A stretch of DNA of 64,000 nt, taken from contig CM025853.1 of assembly GCA_003952965.2 (NCBI GenBank), positions 31,872,615 through 31,936,614 on the forward strand, given 5' to 3'. Position numbers and translations under genes: made by a program. How positions within the stretch are numbered: position 1 is the first letter of the stretch; every line of letters starts with the position of its first letter. The stretch is from Morella rubra. Its lineage: Eukaryota > Streptophyta > Magnoliopsida > Fagales > Myricaceae. A model generated the notes under the pieces. That model did no database searches, had not been told where the DNA came from, and worked only from the letters and a program-made list of their open reading frames with translations. Of this stretch, positions 11,401 through 23,719 are shown piece by piece.

Positions 11401-14400
11401 TCAGAGATCTATCACAAGGAAGCCTTAAAACCTGTACAAAAGTGCATGAACGAAAAAGTAGAATAAGTAAAAGTTGACTAGACCCAATATCTAAAGAGTG
11501 ATAAGACGAATCACCACAACCATCACAATGATCGTATCATCGAGGTAAATAATGCAAGCAGATTGAAAATATAGGTAATATACTGTAATAGCATCCAAAG
11601 TTAATGGTACAGGGTTACCTACGCATTTCAACAAGTTCCACACTCTACAAAAGCTAACAGAAAAGTAAACAATTCTAGAACGGATATTAACGTAAAGAGT
11701 AGTTACCTTGATTAGGAAATTTGTCCACAATTCTTACCACATCGTCAATAGAAATGTCATCCTTCTTATACATTTGGTGAACAATGTTGACAATGTCTTC
11801 ACGGTTAGGCTGCCTGTTTAACAAACAATATATAGAAAAAGGTTGACATGGCTTTATTCCACATGGGCTAGAGTTCTACAGATAACAGCATGCACATTGC
11901 TAATGGTAGATACAACATAGTAGAAACAAAACTTCAAAAGTACTTTGAAGCATTGCTGACATAAAACTGCAACCAAGAAGGCCATCCAGGCAGTTTCTTG
12001 GATAGTTTTAGCAGCTTTATGAAAAACAAGTGACAGAAAAGAGAATATTTGCGGCAAAAGATAATCACAAACCAGTAGAACTTGTCCATCCTTCCATCAC
12101 GAATCAATGGAGCATAAATAGTTGATAAATCATTCCCGGTAACAATGATGGGAATTCTATTTGTGATATCTGACTCTCGCCAGTCTTGTCCGATACTTAC
12201 TCTTGTCGGATTATCTGACAGATTCATCAGTGTTCCAACAACAATTTGATTGTTGACGGTCATTTGGGTGTTTCCTACAAGGAACAGAAATATACGGCGA
12301 AGTAGTTTTTAGATAGTTCGAAAACAAGGACTAACAGCAGAAGTCAAGAAAAACTGAGAGGTAGAAGATTGAAAGAGTATAGTTTATGGTTTGGCTTTTT
12401 CACTTTTCTATTTGATTTCACTCTAATTCTCCTGTCCAACTTTAGCATTTCATTTTCCTTCTCTTCTTCCATTTTGTGTATTTCCAATCTTTCCAGTCCA
12501 AACAACCGGAAGCTCACCAAATCTACCAAGGCCAGCATCAATATCATTGATCATCAAACAGCTCATCTTGCCCTGCAGTAGCCAGAAAAATGAAACTAAA
12601 CTCCAATGATAACTTGGAGAAAAAACAAATAGCAAATACTAGAAGTAATATCCATCAGTGCCCTCCAAAGTCAGATATTAACTGTATAGAATTTCATTTC
12701 AAATTGATTTTATTATGTTAAACCTTAAGAAAAGTCACTGTGATGAACATAGTCTAAGTCTTGTAGCTGCTAAATCTAGCACTTGCAAATTGTGTCATAA
12801 ATCGATCTTGAGTCCTAATTTTCTAATATTGCAATCAAATGCATTTTACAGATTTTCAATCAAGAAGAGTGTACTGGCACGAGAGACTGAGGGCACTAGA
12901 GACTGAATGGAAAGGATGTCGGCTTTTACCAGTCTATAGATGAGTTGCGCCTAGTTACAGCTAGCTCTCTCAATTTTCCTTAACTCCTTTCTCTATTTTC
13001 CCACACACTCTGTTCTTGATGGACATAATTAAGTAACACAGATTAAAGTAAGGCACAGGACATGTCAAATAAATTAAGGAGGGATAATCATTTGGATATG
13101 ACAGAGTTAAACAAGAAAAACCCTGCAAAATAGATCACATCAAAAATTACTATCTAACTTCATAACCCTAGACATACATATATCAACAGTGGAAGTGGTA
13201 AAGCTTCTAACTTGGTTCTGGACCACTTGAGAAGCTGTTCTGTAGCGGTCACGTATCAATTTTCCAGGTTCCCCTGTTAATTGTTAAGTTTTAGAAAATG
13301 ATCTTAACATTAACATCAAACAAAACGCATGGAAAACCACAGAAAAAAAGAACTCTCAAATCTTGCAGAGACCAAACGCTCAACATTTACAACTTGAAAA
13401 GGGACAAGTTTGTAGGAAGCGGCAAGATAAATGCCATTGAGTACCACTTATTTTGGAAATAACAAAAAACAGAATCCATTTTTTAACTGAGCAAAGAAAT
13501 ACTTGCACTAATTCTAGAATTTTCAAACTAACCCAAGCATAAAACTGTCTTATAAGATAATTTTTTACCGAAATGTCAACAACATAACCATAGTGCCTTT
13601 ACGATGTGATAAGTAAGATTAGATTTGTTTCTCTTCTTTTCCTTTTGTTTTCTGTACCCCCCTCCCCCCTCCCCCCCCCTTTCTTTGGCTTCAGAAGAAG
13701 ACATGCCATGTATCGATTAATACGTAAATTCACATCGGGAAAAACTAGAAAATAAGGCTCTGTCCTATTAAGATTGATAGAGCAACACCCGTTTTTTATC
13801 TTTGGCTAACATTATTACTCATCCAATCCATTCAGATAGATCTATAGGCCATAAAGGCAACAATCCTTTGTGCTTCATTTGAATTGATAGACCTAAAGAG
13901 GAAAATCTTTTGCATTTCTGCAAATTGAGACAACCCAATTTCTGATATCATGTATAGGCAAAAAAGTATGCCTTTCGTTGAGAGGAAAAAAGGCACTAGA
14001 CTGATATAGTGGCATTCTGATCTCTTAAATTGAGCATCTTCATCTGTTCCATGAATCAGTTTTTATATGTGAAAATGGATGAAGGGCAACATCTTTCCAG
14101 ATGCTGTCCTATCATACTTTCATTATATATATTTTTGAAGAATCAAAAATAGAATCTACAACACCCAAACACAGCCCCGCCCATGGACTTGGGCTGTAAC
14201 TCAGGTAATTTCAAAGTCAAGGCATGCTAGAAATGCATCATACCAGCTCTTTCAGATTCCAGCTCTCCAGCAGACATTATAACAGGTTCGACTCCCATGG
14301 TTTGGAATATAAGTTCAGTCTGAAATGATTTCCCTTGCCCTTTTCCCCCCCAGATACCTGTATCATATTTCGAAAAAACAAGAAGAAATAAAAACTGCGT

Positions 14401-16871
14401 CTAAAAGCAAATCTCCTTTGTTTTCCCCCTCTTTCCTTGTGCTGAAATCCACATGACTCTAAAATAGAATTATTCTTGTCAAAACGGGAATACAGAACAT
14501 TAAGAATTTTCCCAACTCCAAGAGCTATGACAATTCAGATAGCACAATAATTAGAAGAGAAAGTAATTCACATAAATCTTAAGAAGCTTGTCAATACATA
14601 GCGATTGGTCATTACATTTTAAGAAGAGCAAGACGATAAAGAAAGAGCACTTCCAACAGGAACCACCGACAAAATGAATTTCTCAAAATAATTGTCTAAC
14701 AAACCTTCTCCTCTTTAAGCAAATTTGTTACCAGTAAAAACCTATTATCAGTACTTACCAAGTATCAAAGGAACCTTGGTATTGAGAAGATGAGAAATAT
14801 AGTTCTTCACAATGTGGGTTACTGCAGCAACAGCAAAACAGATACAGAAGAACGTGAGTATCAATGTATAACTGCAAAGAAACATTGATACGACCTGTTA
14901 TTTGCATTTACTGGGATTTTAAGTTGAACAAAGCATGAGAACCTCCAAGAAGAAACAACACAATCTTGTAAACCTTAGATCAAAAGCAAAATTGTCTTAT
15001 ATCTGTTGACATAAGTGTCATGTCCTCAAATGCTGAATGCCAGAAGTCAAACCAACCGGTGTCCTACAAATCCACACATTGCAGTAGAAGCCCTTCTGAG
15101 CTTAGTATCCATGTTTTGAATCATGCAAGTTGAACCATCATAACAATCATCTTGCTGAGGGATTCATATTTTGCGGCTGCATAAATATTATAAATGGGCA
15201 AAGATACTTATGTTTTTTAGCAACGATGCACATTAACAGAAATATATGGGCTATTCTACCTTAAAGCTAATTGCAGACTGTGACCATCTTTTGCTGTTTC
15301 TTAAATTCTAGAGCACCAACACATCCGAAGTATCAAGTTTGCAGACATGGGCAAATGAAAAATATAGCAAATAACTACATTCAACACCCTTCCCCAACTT
15401 TTACGAATAATAAAATACAAAACAACCATTGAGATGACAGACAACAAACATAAAAGTCTGTCTAGCAATGAGAAGGTGACTAGAGTTTATTCAATTTGTA
15501 CCAAAGTTTCTGACTGCTAACATGATTCATCACTGTGTTTTTTTTACCTTTGCCCAGTTTCATAGAACTTACCAACTTTATCCTGTAAAAGAAAAGCAAA
15601 TGGAAAAATGTAAATACACAATGAAATCAGGATTGCAAGATGATTTAAATATATTGTGAAAAATTAAAAGAACCGTAAAGCAAAATGCAATAGACTCAAC
15701 AACAGAAGCAACACCATTAACATTTGGGATCTTCAAAGCAACAATTGTCAAGGAAGTCACGAAGTAACAACAGGTACTAGATAAGCAAATTAAGAAATAC
15801 ATTGATTTTTCACATATATGTAGAGCCTGTTATGGAATTGAGTATATTGACTGAACTACAATAAATGAAAGAGGAAAGAAAAATAATGTTAAAGAATTAG
15901 CACACTGAACCAAGAGACTCAAGAGTCAAGAAGCCCTCATTTACTAAAGATGATGGTAAATATCATGAATGCCTGGCTGATTGAGAACATAGCGTTCCAC
16001 ACATCAAATGTTGAAATCTAGACAACAACACGAAGAAATATAAAATGCTCAAAACAAATAGTCTTGTTTTATAGCATGCTTGAGACACAACTATATGTCA
16101 TTCTTTTTCTTTTTCCTTCTCTAGGTGATCGACTAAAAGTGATCCATAGAATGCAAAAATTACCACGAGATCACATATTAAAACACGGGGCAGTAATTGT
16201 AAGCGCACTACAATGCAGTTCAAGTAACAAGAAATTAGGAAGGATCCTATACAGTAACACAAATATATATAAAAATAACCACAAAAAAGTACCATGAAGA
16301 CAGGAGCAATGTAGTAATCGCCTTGAAGATACTCAAATGACCTCGTCACTTTCTGACGGTAATCAAACACAATATCCGCTGCAAAAAGATTATAAACCAA
16401 GGTCCAGGGGATAATTAAAATGGCTCAATGACCCTCACGAGAAACTCCAAAACTCCAAAATTCCTTTTTTTTTTTCCTTTTCCTACACTTCCAGGAACGA
16501 AGCAGAGCATTGCAAAGGGGGGAAGGGGAATTACAGTCTCGTCCGAGAAAATTGCCGGCGAAGAGGTCATCGATGACGCCAGCCCTAGCTCCAACGGCTA
16601 TATTCATGTTATCAGCCTCTTTACCGAGCCTGTAGAGATAGTCCCTCCCCTCCAAGTCCTTGGCTTCCCAAGAAGACTGCTTGGAGAGCCTCTTGGGGCT
16701 CTTTGGCTCACTACGGCTGTCGTTTTCACCATCATCGTTCTTCTCGGGAAGAGAAGATTTGGAACATCGGAGGGAAAAGAACGGGAGCGTGGTTTTGTTG
16801 GTGAAAGGGAGTGGAGGGAAATGGAGTGGACAAGTTGGTTTGAAGGGAGATGAAAAGGAGGACACAGCCAT
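8479..16871 (-). CDS. Rubisco activase-like chloroplast AAA+ ATPase, intact
   Basis: Twelve exons join into 430 residues with every junction in frame: 16535-16871, 16293-16378, 15573-15582, 14759-14821, 14244-14357, 13212-13273, 12518-12572, 12073-12274, 11707-11813, 9717-9772, 9227-9319, 8479-8586. The Ser-rich N-terminus (MAVSSFSSPFKPTCPLHF) looks like a chloroplast transit peptide. Conserved blocks follow: DIVFDYRQKVTRSFEYLQGD, Walker A GGKGQGKS (residues 169-176), Walker B CLMINDID (229-236), sensor-1 VTGND (287-291) and the arginine-rich RDGRMDKFYW (301-310). The C-terminus is KLSKEYMKNIDN. Length and sequence fit the Arabidopsis At1g73110-type RCA-like protein better than canonical RCA. 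Canonical activase remodels inhibited Rubisco using ATP; activity of this relative is inferred only. Exon 3 is a 10-nt microexon (GATAAAGTTG). The longest intron (9773-11706) holds no recognised gene. Confidence 0.93.
8687..8847. mobile_element. Tourist/Harbinger-like MITE
   Basis: A 161-bp element starts GGGGGTGTTTGTTT and ends AAACAAACGGTACC. It is flanked by TAA on both sides (8684-8686 and 8848-8850), the 3-bp target-site duplication typical of PIF/Harbinger elements. It is non-coding and lies in the intron between the last two exons of the RCA-like gene. Confidence 0.65.
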
Positions 16872-16947
16872 GACGGTTGGGACTTTGCTTTGGAGCTGGA
16901 GAGTGGAGGATTATTTTCGAGCGGGTGTAAGTCAGGGAGCAGTTGAC

Positions 16948-16954
16948 GCCACGT
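16948..16954 (-). promoter_or_regulatory. ABRE/G-box-like ACGTGGC motif
   Basis: On the minus strand ACGTGGC lies about 80 bases upstream of the RCA-like start codon. This core is a known bZIP target in abscisic-acid and light-responsive plant promoters. The position could equally be in the 5' UTR. The same motif is present upstream of the tandem partial copy at about 21137-21143. Confidence 0.3.
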
Positions 16955-17341
16955 ATGAGACACGGTGGATTTGGACGCGTGCCTAGTGGCTAGTTCACAA
17001 ATCCTTTTCAATTTCCTTCAGAAAAAACGGATTAATCTTGACCGCTTGTTTCAAATTTAAGGTCAAGATTTGACATGTAAATAACTTCGACAATTCACAA
17101 ATTATAGGCAAAAGTCCTTCTCGTTTCTCTTTTGACTCTTTGCAGTTGAGATTCTTGCTGCGCTGCGCTTCATCACACCTTCCTCTTAAGAGTTTGGCCA
17201 ACAACTTTTGCATGGATTGTCAGCTATCTACGAAAGCTGATGAAAGCAGGGGCGACAGGCCGTGTCAGATTTCGACATGGCCGGTTTCTCAAGAAGAAAG
17301 CAAACAAGAACGAAGACTCAAGAGAGAAGTGGGAGATGGGT

Positions 17342-17376
17342 TCCTTCTCTAGGTGATCGACTAAAAGTGATCCATA
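17342..17376. repeat. Junction filler copied from intron 2
   Basis: About 35 bases here match 16116-16150, inside intron 2 of the RCA-like gene. They sit exactly between the end of the first tandem copy's upstream flank and the start of the second copy, whose sequence resumes at the equivalent of about 13175. Confidence 0.8.
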
Positions 17377-20300
17377 GACATACATATATCAACAGTGGAA
17401 GTGGTAAAGCTTCTAACTTGGTTCTGGACCACTTGAGAAGCTGTTCTGTAGCGGTCACGTATCAATTTTCCAGGTTCCCCTGTTAATTGTTAAGTTTTAG
17501 AAAATGATCTTAACATTAACATCAAACAAAACGCATGGAAAACCACAGAAAAAAAGAACTCTCAAATCTTGCAGAGACCAAACGCTCAACATTTACAACT
17601 TGAAAAGGGACAAGTTTGTAGGAAGCGGCAAGATAAATGCCATTGAGTACCACTTATTTTGGAAATAACAAAAAACAGAATCCATTTTTTAACTGAGCAA
17701 AGAAATACTTGCACTAATTCTAGAATTTTCAAACTAACCCAAGCATAAAACTGTCTTATAAGATAATTTTTTACCGAAATGTCAACAACATAACCATAGT
17801 GCCTTTACGATGTGATAAGTAAGATTAGATTTGTTTCTCTTCTTTTCCTTTTGTTTTCTGTACCCCCTCCCCCCCCCTTTCTTTGGCTTCAGAAGAAGAC
17901 ATGCCATGTATCATTAATACTAAATTCACATCGGAAAAACTAGAAAATAAGGCTCTGTCCTATTAAGATTGATAGAGCAACACCCGTTTTTTATCTTTGG
18001 CTAACATTATTACTCATCCAATCCATTCAGATAGATCTATAGGCCATAAAGGCAACAATCCTTTGTGCTTCATTTGAATTGATAGACCTAAAGAGGAAAA
18101 TCTTTTGCATTTCTGCAAATTGAGACAACCCAATTTCTGATATCATGTATAGGCAAAAAAGTATGCCTTTCGTTGAGAGGAAAAAAGGCACTAGACTGAT
18201 ATAGTGGCATTCTGATCTCTTAAATTGAGCATCTTCATCTGTTCCATGAATCAGTTTTTATATGTGAAAATGGATGAAGGGCAACATCTTTCCAGATGCT
18301 GTCCTATCATACTTTCATTATATATATTTTTGAAGAATCAAAAATAGAATCTACAACACCCAAACACAGCCCCGCCCATGGACTTGGGCTGTAACTCAGG
18401 TAATTTCAAAGTCAAGGCATGCTAGAAATGCATCATACCAGCTCTTTCAGATTCCAGCTCTCCAGCAGACATTATAACAGGTTCGACTCCCATGGTTTGG
18501 AATATAAGTTCAGTCTGAAATGATTTCCCTTGCCCTTTTCCCCCCCAGATACCTGTATCATATTTCGAAAAAACAAGAAGAAATAAAAACTGCGTCTAAA
18601 AGCAAATCTCCTTTGTTTTCCCCCTCTTTCCTTGTGCTGAAATCCACATGACTCTAAAATAGAATTATTCTTGTCAAAACGGGAATACAGAACATTAAGA
18701 ATTTTCCCAACTCCAAGAGCTATGACAATTCAGATAGCACAATAATTAGAAGAGAAAGTAATTCACATAAATCTTAAGAAGCTTGTCAATACATAGCGAT
18801 TGGTCATTACATTTTAAGAAGAGCAAGACGATAAAGAAAGAGCACTTCCAACAGGAACCACCGACAAAATGAATTTCTCAAAATAATTGTCTAACAAACC
18901 TTCTCCTCTTTAAGCAAATTTGTTACCAGTAAAAACCTATTATCAGTACTTACCAAGTATCAAAGGAACCTTGGTATTGAGAAGATGAGAAATATAGTTC
19001 TTCACAATGTGGGTTACAGCAGCAACAGCAAAACAGATACAGAAGAACGTGAGTATCAATGTATAACTGCAAAGAAACATTGATACGACCTGTTATTTGC
19101 ATTTACTGGGATTTTAAGTTGAACAAAGCATGAGAACCTCCAAGAAGAAACAACACAATCTTGTAAACCTTAGATCAAAAGCAAAATTGTCTTATATCTG
19201 TTGACATAAGTGTCATGTCCTCAAATGCTGAATGCCAGAAGTCAAACCAACCGGTGTCCTACAAATCCACACATTGCAGTAGAAGCCCTTCTGAGCTTAG
19301 TATCCATGTTTTGAATCATGCAAGTTGAACCATCATAACAATCATCTTGCTGAGGGATTCATATTTTGCGGCTGCATAAATATTATAAATGGGCAAAGAT
19401 ACTTATGTTTTTTAGCAACGATGCACATTAACAGAAATATATGGGCTATTCTACCTTAAAGCTAATTGCAGACTGTGACCATCTTTTGCTGTTTCTTAAA
19501 TTCTAGAGCACCAACACATCCGAAGTATCAAGTTTGCAGACATGGGCAAATGAAAAATATAGCAAATAACTACATTCAACACCCTTCCCCAACTTTTACG
19601 AATAATAAAATACAAAACAACCATTGAGATGACAGACAACAAACATAAAAGTCTGTCTAGCAATGAGAAGGTGACTAGAGTTTATTCAATTTGTACCAAA
19701 GTTTCTGACTGCTAACATGATTCATCACTGTGTTTTTTTTACCTTTGCCCAGTTTCATAGAACTTACCAACTTTATCCTGTAAAAGAAAAGCAAATGGAA
19801 AAATGTAAATACACAATGAAATCAGGATTGCAAGATGATTTAAATATATTGTGAAAAATTAAAAGAACCGTAAAGCAAAATGCAATAGACTCAACAACAG
19901 AAGCAACACCATTAACATTTGGGATCTTCAAAGCAACAATTGTCAAGGAAGTCACGAAGTAACAACAGGTACTAGATAAGCAAATTAAGAAATACATTGA
20001 TTTTTCACATATATGTAGAGCCTGTTATGGAATTGAGTATATTGACTGAACTACAATAAATGAAAGAGGAAAGAAAAATAATGTTAAAGAATTAGCACAC
20101 TGAACCAAGAGACTCAAGAGTCAAGAAGCCCTCATTTACTAAAGATGATGGTAAATATCATGAATGCCTGGCTGATTGAGAACATAGCGTTCCACACATC
20201 AAATGTTGAAATCTAGACAACAACACGAAGAAATATAAAATGCTCAAAACAAATAGTCTTGTTTTATAGCATGCTTGAGACACAACTATATGTCATTCTT

Positions 20301-21547
20301 TTTCTTTTTCCTTCTCTAGGTGATCGACTAAAAGTGATCCATAGAATGCAAAAATTACCACGAGATCACATATTAAAACACGGGGCAGTAATTGTAAGCG
20401 CACTACAATGCAGTTCAAGTAACAAGAAATTAGGAAGGATCCTATACAGTAACACAAATATATAAAAAATACCACAAAAAAGTACCATGAAGACAGGAGC
20501 AATGTAGTAATCGCCTTGAAGATACTCAAATGACCTCGTCACTTTCTGACGGTAATCAAACACAATATCCGCTGCAAAAATTATAAACCAAGGTCCAGGA
20601 TAATTAAAATGGCTCAATGACCCTCACGAGAACTCCAAAACTCCAAAATTCCTTTTCTTTTTTTCCTTTTCCTACACTTCCAGGAACGAAGCAGAGCATT
20701 GCAAAGGGGGGAAGGGGAATTACAGTCTCGTCCGAGAAAATTGCCGGCGAAGAGGTCATCGATGACGCCAGCCCTAGCTCCAACGGCTATATTCATGTTA
20801 TCAGCCTCTTTACCGAGCCTGTAGAGATAGTCCCTCCCCTCCAAGTCCTTGGCTTCCCAAGAAGACTGCTTGGAGAGCCTCTTGGGGCTCTTTGGCTCAC
20901 TACGGCTGTCGTTTTCACCATCATCGTTCTTCTCGGGAAGAGAAGATTTGGAACATCGGAGGGAAAAGAACGGGAGCGTGGTTTTGTTGGTGAAAGGGAG
21001 TGGAGGGAAATGGAGTGGACAAGTTGGTTTGAAGGGAGATGAAAAGGAGGACACAGCCATGACGGTTGGGACTTTGCTTTGGAGCTGGAGAGTGGAGGAT
21101 TATTTTCGAGCGGGTGTAAGTCAGGGAGCAGTTGACGCCACGTATGAGACACGGTGGATTTGGACGCGTGCCTAGTGGCTAGTTCACAAATCCTTTTCAA
21201 TTTCCTTCAGAAAAAACGGATTAATCTTGACCGCTTGTTTCAAATTTAAGGTCAAGATTTGGACATGTAAATAACTTCGACAATTCAGACAATTATAGGC
21301 AAAAGTCCTTCTCGTTTTCTCTTTTGACCTCTTTGCAGTTGAGATTCTTGCTGCGCTGCGCTTCATCACCCCCTTCCTCTTAAGAGTTTGGCAGCAACAA
21401 CCTTTTGCATTGGATTGTCAGCTATCTACGAAAGCCTGATGAGAAGCAGGGGCGACAGGCCGTGTCAGATGGCTTCGACGATGGCCGGTTTCTTGGCAAG
21501 AAGAAAGCAAACAAGAACGAAGACTCAAGAGAGAAGTGGGAGATGGG
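17377..21547. repeat. Tandem duplicate of the RCA-like 5' half
   Basis: This matches about 13175-17340 with an offset of 4189-4206 bases. It includes exons 1-6, their introns and about 490 bases upstream of the start codon. Small differences exist in the C-rich tract near 17864-17877, the exon-2 flanks and the upstream region. After 21547 the sequence is unrelated to the first copy. Confidence 0.92.
17418..21060 (-). pseudogene. Partial RCA-like copy, exons 1-6 only
   Basis: Exons equivalent to 1-6 lie at 20724-21060, 20486-20571, 19768-19777, 18954-19016, 18439-18552 and 17418-17479. Coding sequence is conserved through the transit peptide, the 10-nt microexon, Walker A and EPGKLIRDRYRTASQ. 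It then ends, so Walker B, the sensors and the C-terminus are missing. The base before exon 4 is changed: the acceptor reads CTGCTG instead of CTGCAG, which removes the AG needed for splicing. Transcription reading on into the complete copy could in theory join this copy to exons 1-12 of the next, but the lost acceptor argues against a useful product. Confidence 0.85.
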
Positions 21548-21979
21548 TTTGATTGAATTCCCTTAAACGTCGTCAAGACTGCACTTTTAGAATTCTTTCA
21601 AATATTCTAAAGGCTCGCCCTGTGTCCAGGCCACGCGTACAGTTTTTATTAACTCTGTAATGCTTATATATTTCAGCCAGAGACTTCCTGGAAAGTACAG
21701 TAAAACAAAAAAAATTGATGCAAATTCCTAACACTTTACTCATTTTAGCACAGCCAGTGACTTGCTGGGCATTCTTTGTGCGTCGTGAGAAGAGTGCCGG
21801 TACAGTTGGACAAGTTAAAAGATACCACCCACAACAAGGTCTTGCAGAATATGACATTTTGCCGCAGACCCCAGAATTTCCTAAACATAACACTCAAATC
21901 CTACCAATATTAGGAGCAACATGAAAGAGCGAATAAATCCATGAAATAGCATCCTCAATGTAACTTCTCTGCTCCATAT
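21548..21979. other. Intergenic sequence between RCA-like array and RBR gene
   Basis: A 106-codon minus-strand open frame (21573-21893) has no recognisable domain or splice context. I see no gene here. Confidence 0.35.
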
Positions 21980-23038
21980 CTAATCTCTCGCGCAACCACC
22001 ATGATCGTCAGTCCATTTTTCTCCACATCCATAGCAAAATTGGAAGGAACACCTGCAACCAAAATTTCTAAGATATTTATATGGGTGCATTCAATGTTAT
22101 CTGCATAAGGAAATGCTCTATGTAATTTAAGTCCAATTTATATTTCCTGTCAAGTTTTGAATATGGTACAAGAGCAAACTGACCTGCAAGTCATATGTGG
22201 ACAGCCTACAGTCTTTCAACGTAGTATTTGCAATGGGGACACCTCATCCATCTCCTCTCCCTTGCTAGCTCCCTCAACATGAGATCGCTCCTCCCTCGCT
22301 CATCCTCATTCAGCCTCTGGAACTCTTCGCACTCCACCCCTGGATGCCAGGCGTCATGACACTGTGCACAGAACAATCTGTGGCAGTATGGACTCCGACT
22401 CCCTAATGACTTCACCTTCTTCGTTATCATTCAGCAGCATGGCTGACAATCCTTGAAAGGACAGTAAAGCTTCTGGGATGCTGGAAACAGCGCTTCGAAT
22501 ATCGCCTCGTCCCACCTCTCCACCACGTCTTTGGGAAGCACTGGCCTGCAAGCATCGACTTCTAGGACAACCTTGCAGTCCATCCGGGGCAAGAAACAAC
22601 GGTTATGCTCTCTTGGATCTTTGAGGCAATATGTTTGCTAATGCAGTCCGAACAAACAGAGTGAATGCATCTCTCGTTTCTGAACATCTCTGGTCACTGT
22701 CTTTCATGTCAGCACATATCTCGCAAAAGCAATACGATGATTCACCGGCTTCTTCTGTTCCCTCCACTGGCTCTGGGTTTGGGATTGGATTGGAAATTGC
22801 TTGGAGCGTTGGTGGTGGAAGACTTAATTGGACCATCGGTGACGAAGAGGATGAGGCCCCGTTGTTTGCCATTTGGGAAGTTTATCAGGGAGCCCATCAT
22901 AACCTCCTGAAACTGCAACTCTTCTGCGTACTTGGCATCCGACACTAGGAAAGCCTGATTCTTATTTTCGTCATCAGCGAGAACTGAGAAGTAAAAATCA
23001 TCCACATACATAGGAACAGAGGCTGTTTCTTGTGCCAT
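21980..23038 (-). pseudogene. Frameshifted RBR (RING-IBR-RING) E3 ubiquitin ligase
   Basis: RBR ligases carry ubiquitin on a RING2 cysteine before passing it to substrates. The N-terminal segment has the plant-type DDFYFSVLADDENKNQAFLV and YAEELQFQEVMM. RING1 follows (FCEICADMKDSDQ, then in another frame CIHSVCSDCISKHIASKIQE). Next come VVLEVDACRPVLPKDVVERW, IBR (PYCHRLFCAQCHDAWHPGVE) and RING2 (RCPHCKYYVERL, then GCPHMTC in another frame). A last exon at 21980-22052 encodes CSFQFCYGCGEKWTDDHGGC and a stop, after a GT-AG intron at 22053-22183. At least five frame changes are needed, near 22865, 22690, 22583, 22435, 22375 and 22205. It is a pseudogene, or a gene in poor-quality sequence, since the region leads into an uncorrected-looking block. 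All domains are still in order. Confidence 0.85.
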
Positions 23039-23719
23039 TTGACAGATTCTGCGCCAACGATTAGCTCCTTATAATTCTCTCTACAAAGCAAAGTCCGAGG
23101 CTCGTCTAATATAGTGGAAGATGCATAACTTTTCAAAGACTTAGCCGAGAAGATGCCCGAAAACAACTTCTCTAAGAAGATGTCATCTCTGATTGGAAGT
23201 TCGGAACTCCTTAGTCGTGGGGGTTTCTTCTTTTTTTAAGATAGTGGAGGGTTTCTCTTTCACCTTTTGGTCTTCCCTGTTTAACGCGAAAGAGAATGGC
23301 TTGACCCTTGTAACGCTTTCAAACACGGTCGATGAATAATGAATATAAGGTCCAAGTGTCATGGGGTTGAAACACAGATAAAATTGATGTAAAACACTAG
23401 CCGTAGATTCCTTTTGTCGGCTGCTTCAGGTTGATTTATTTAAGATAGGCATTAATTTATGTGACGACGTCGGATCGTATTCATACTAATGCAAACCTAT
23501 ATGGTTCCTGTCCATATTTAATTGACATAGGAATTTCCTAGCTTTATCAAACCCTATCTCTTTTGCTTGCTTTTTTTCATTTTTTTTTGGTTTGGTACCC
23601 AATCGCTTCATGTGAAATTATTATAAGGTATTAAGTGCTCGAAAGAAATAGTCCAGTTTTAAAGCATGGTGTAGCCACAAGATTAATCAAGCTAACATTA
23701 ATGAAAAAAAAAAAAAAAA
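23039..23719. other. RBR upstream flank
   Basis: This is presumed promoter and upstream sequence of the RBR gene. It is also traceable, heavily altered, at about 35520-36190. No other gene is recognised. Confidence 0.35.

Larger units (their letters stand above)
4786..15724. repeat. Long duplicated block, first copy
   Basis: This block is repeated in the same orientation at 50199-61138, a shift of 45413-45414 bases. By eye I found only about eight differences. They are one substitution near 6782, a one-base insertion in the second copy near the match of 7660, five substitutions in the 161-bp MITE at 8687-8847, and one at the exon-4 acceptor of the RCA-like gene near 14823. The second copy starts directly after an N gap. 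It is either a very recent segmental duplication or an alternative haplotype placed twice. Confidence 0.9.

Noticed and set aside
14283-14296. GGTTCGACTCCC looks like a tRNA T-arm.
   Set aside because: It lies inside RCA-like exon 5 (reverse strand codes MGVEPVIM), and no acceptor stem or anticodon arm surrounds it. It is repeated in all copies because the exon is.
16428-16853. 141-codon plus-strand open frame, repeated at 20617-21042.
   Set aside because: It is exactly antisense to RCA-like exon 1, which has a transit peptide, family motifs and a correct splice donor. The frame is a shadow.
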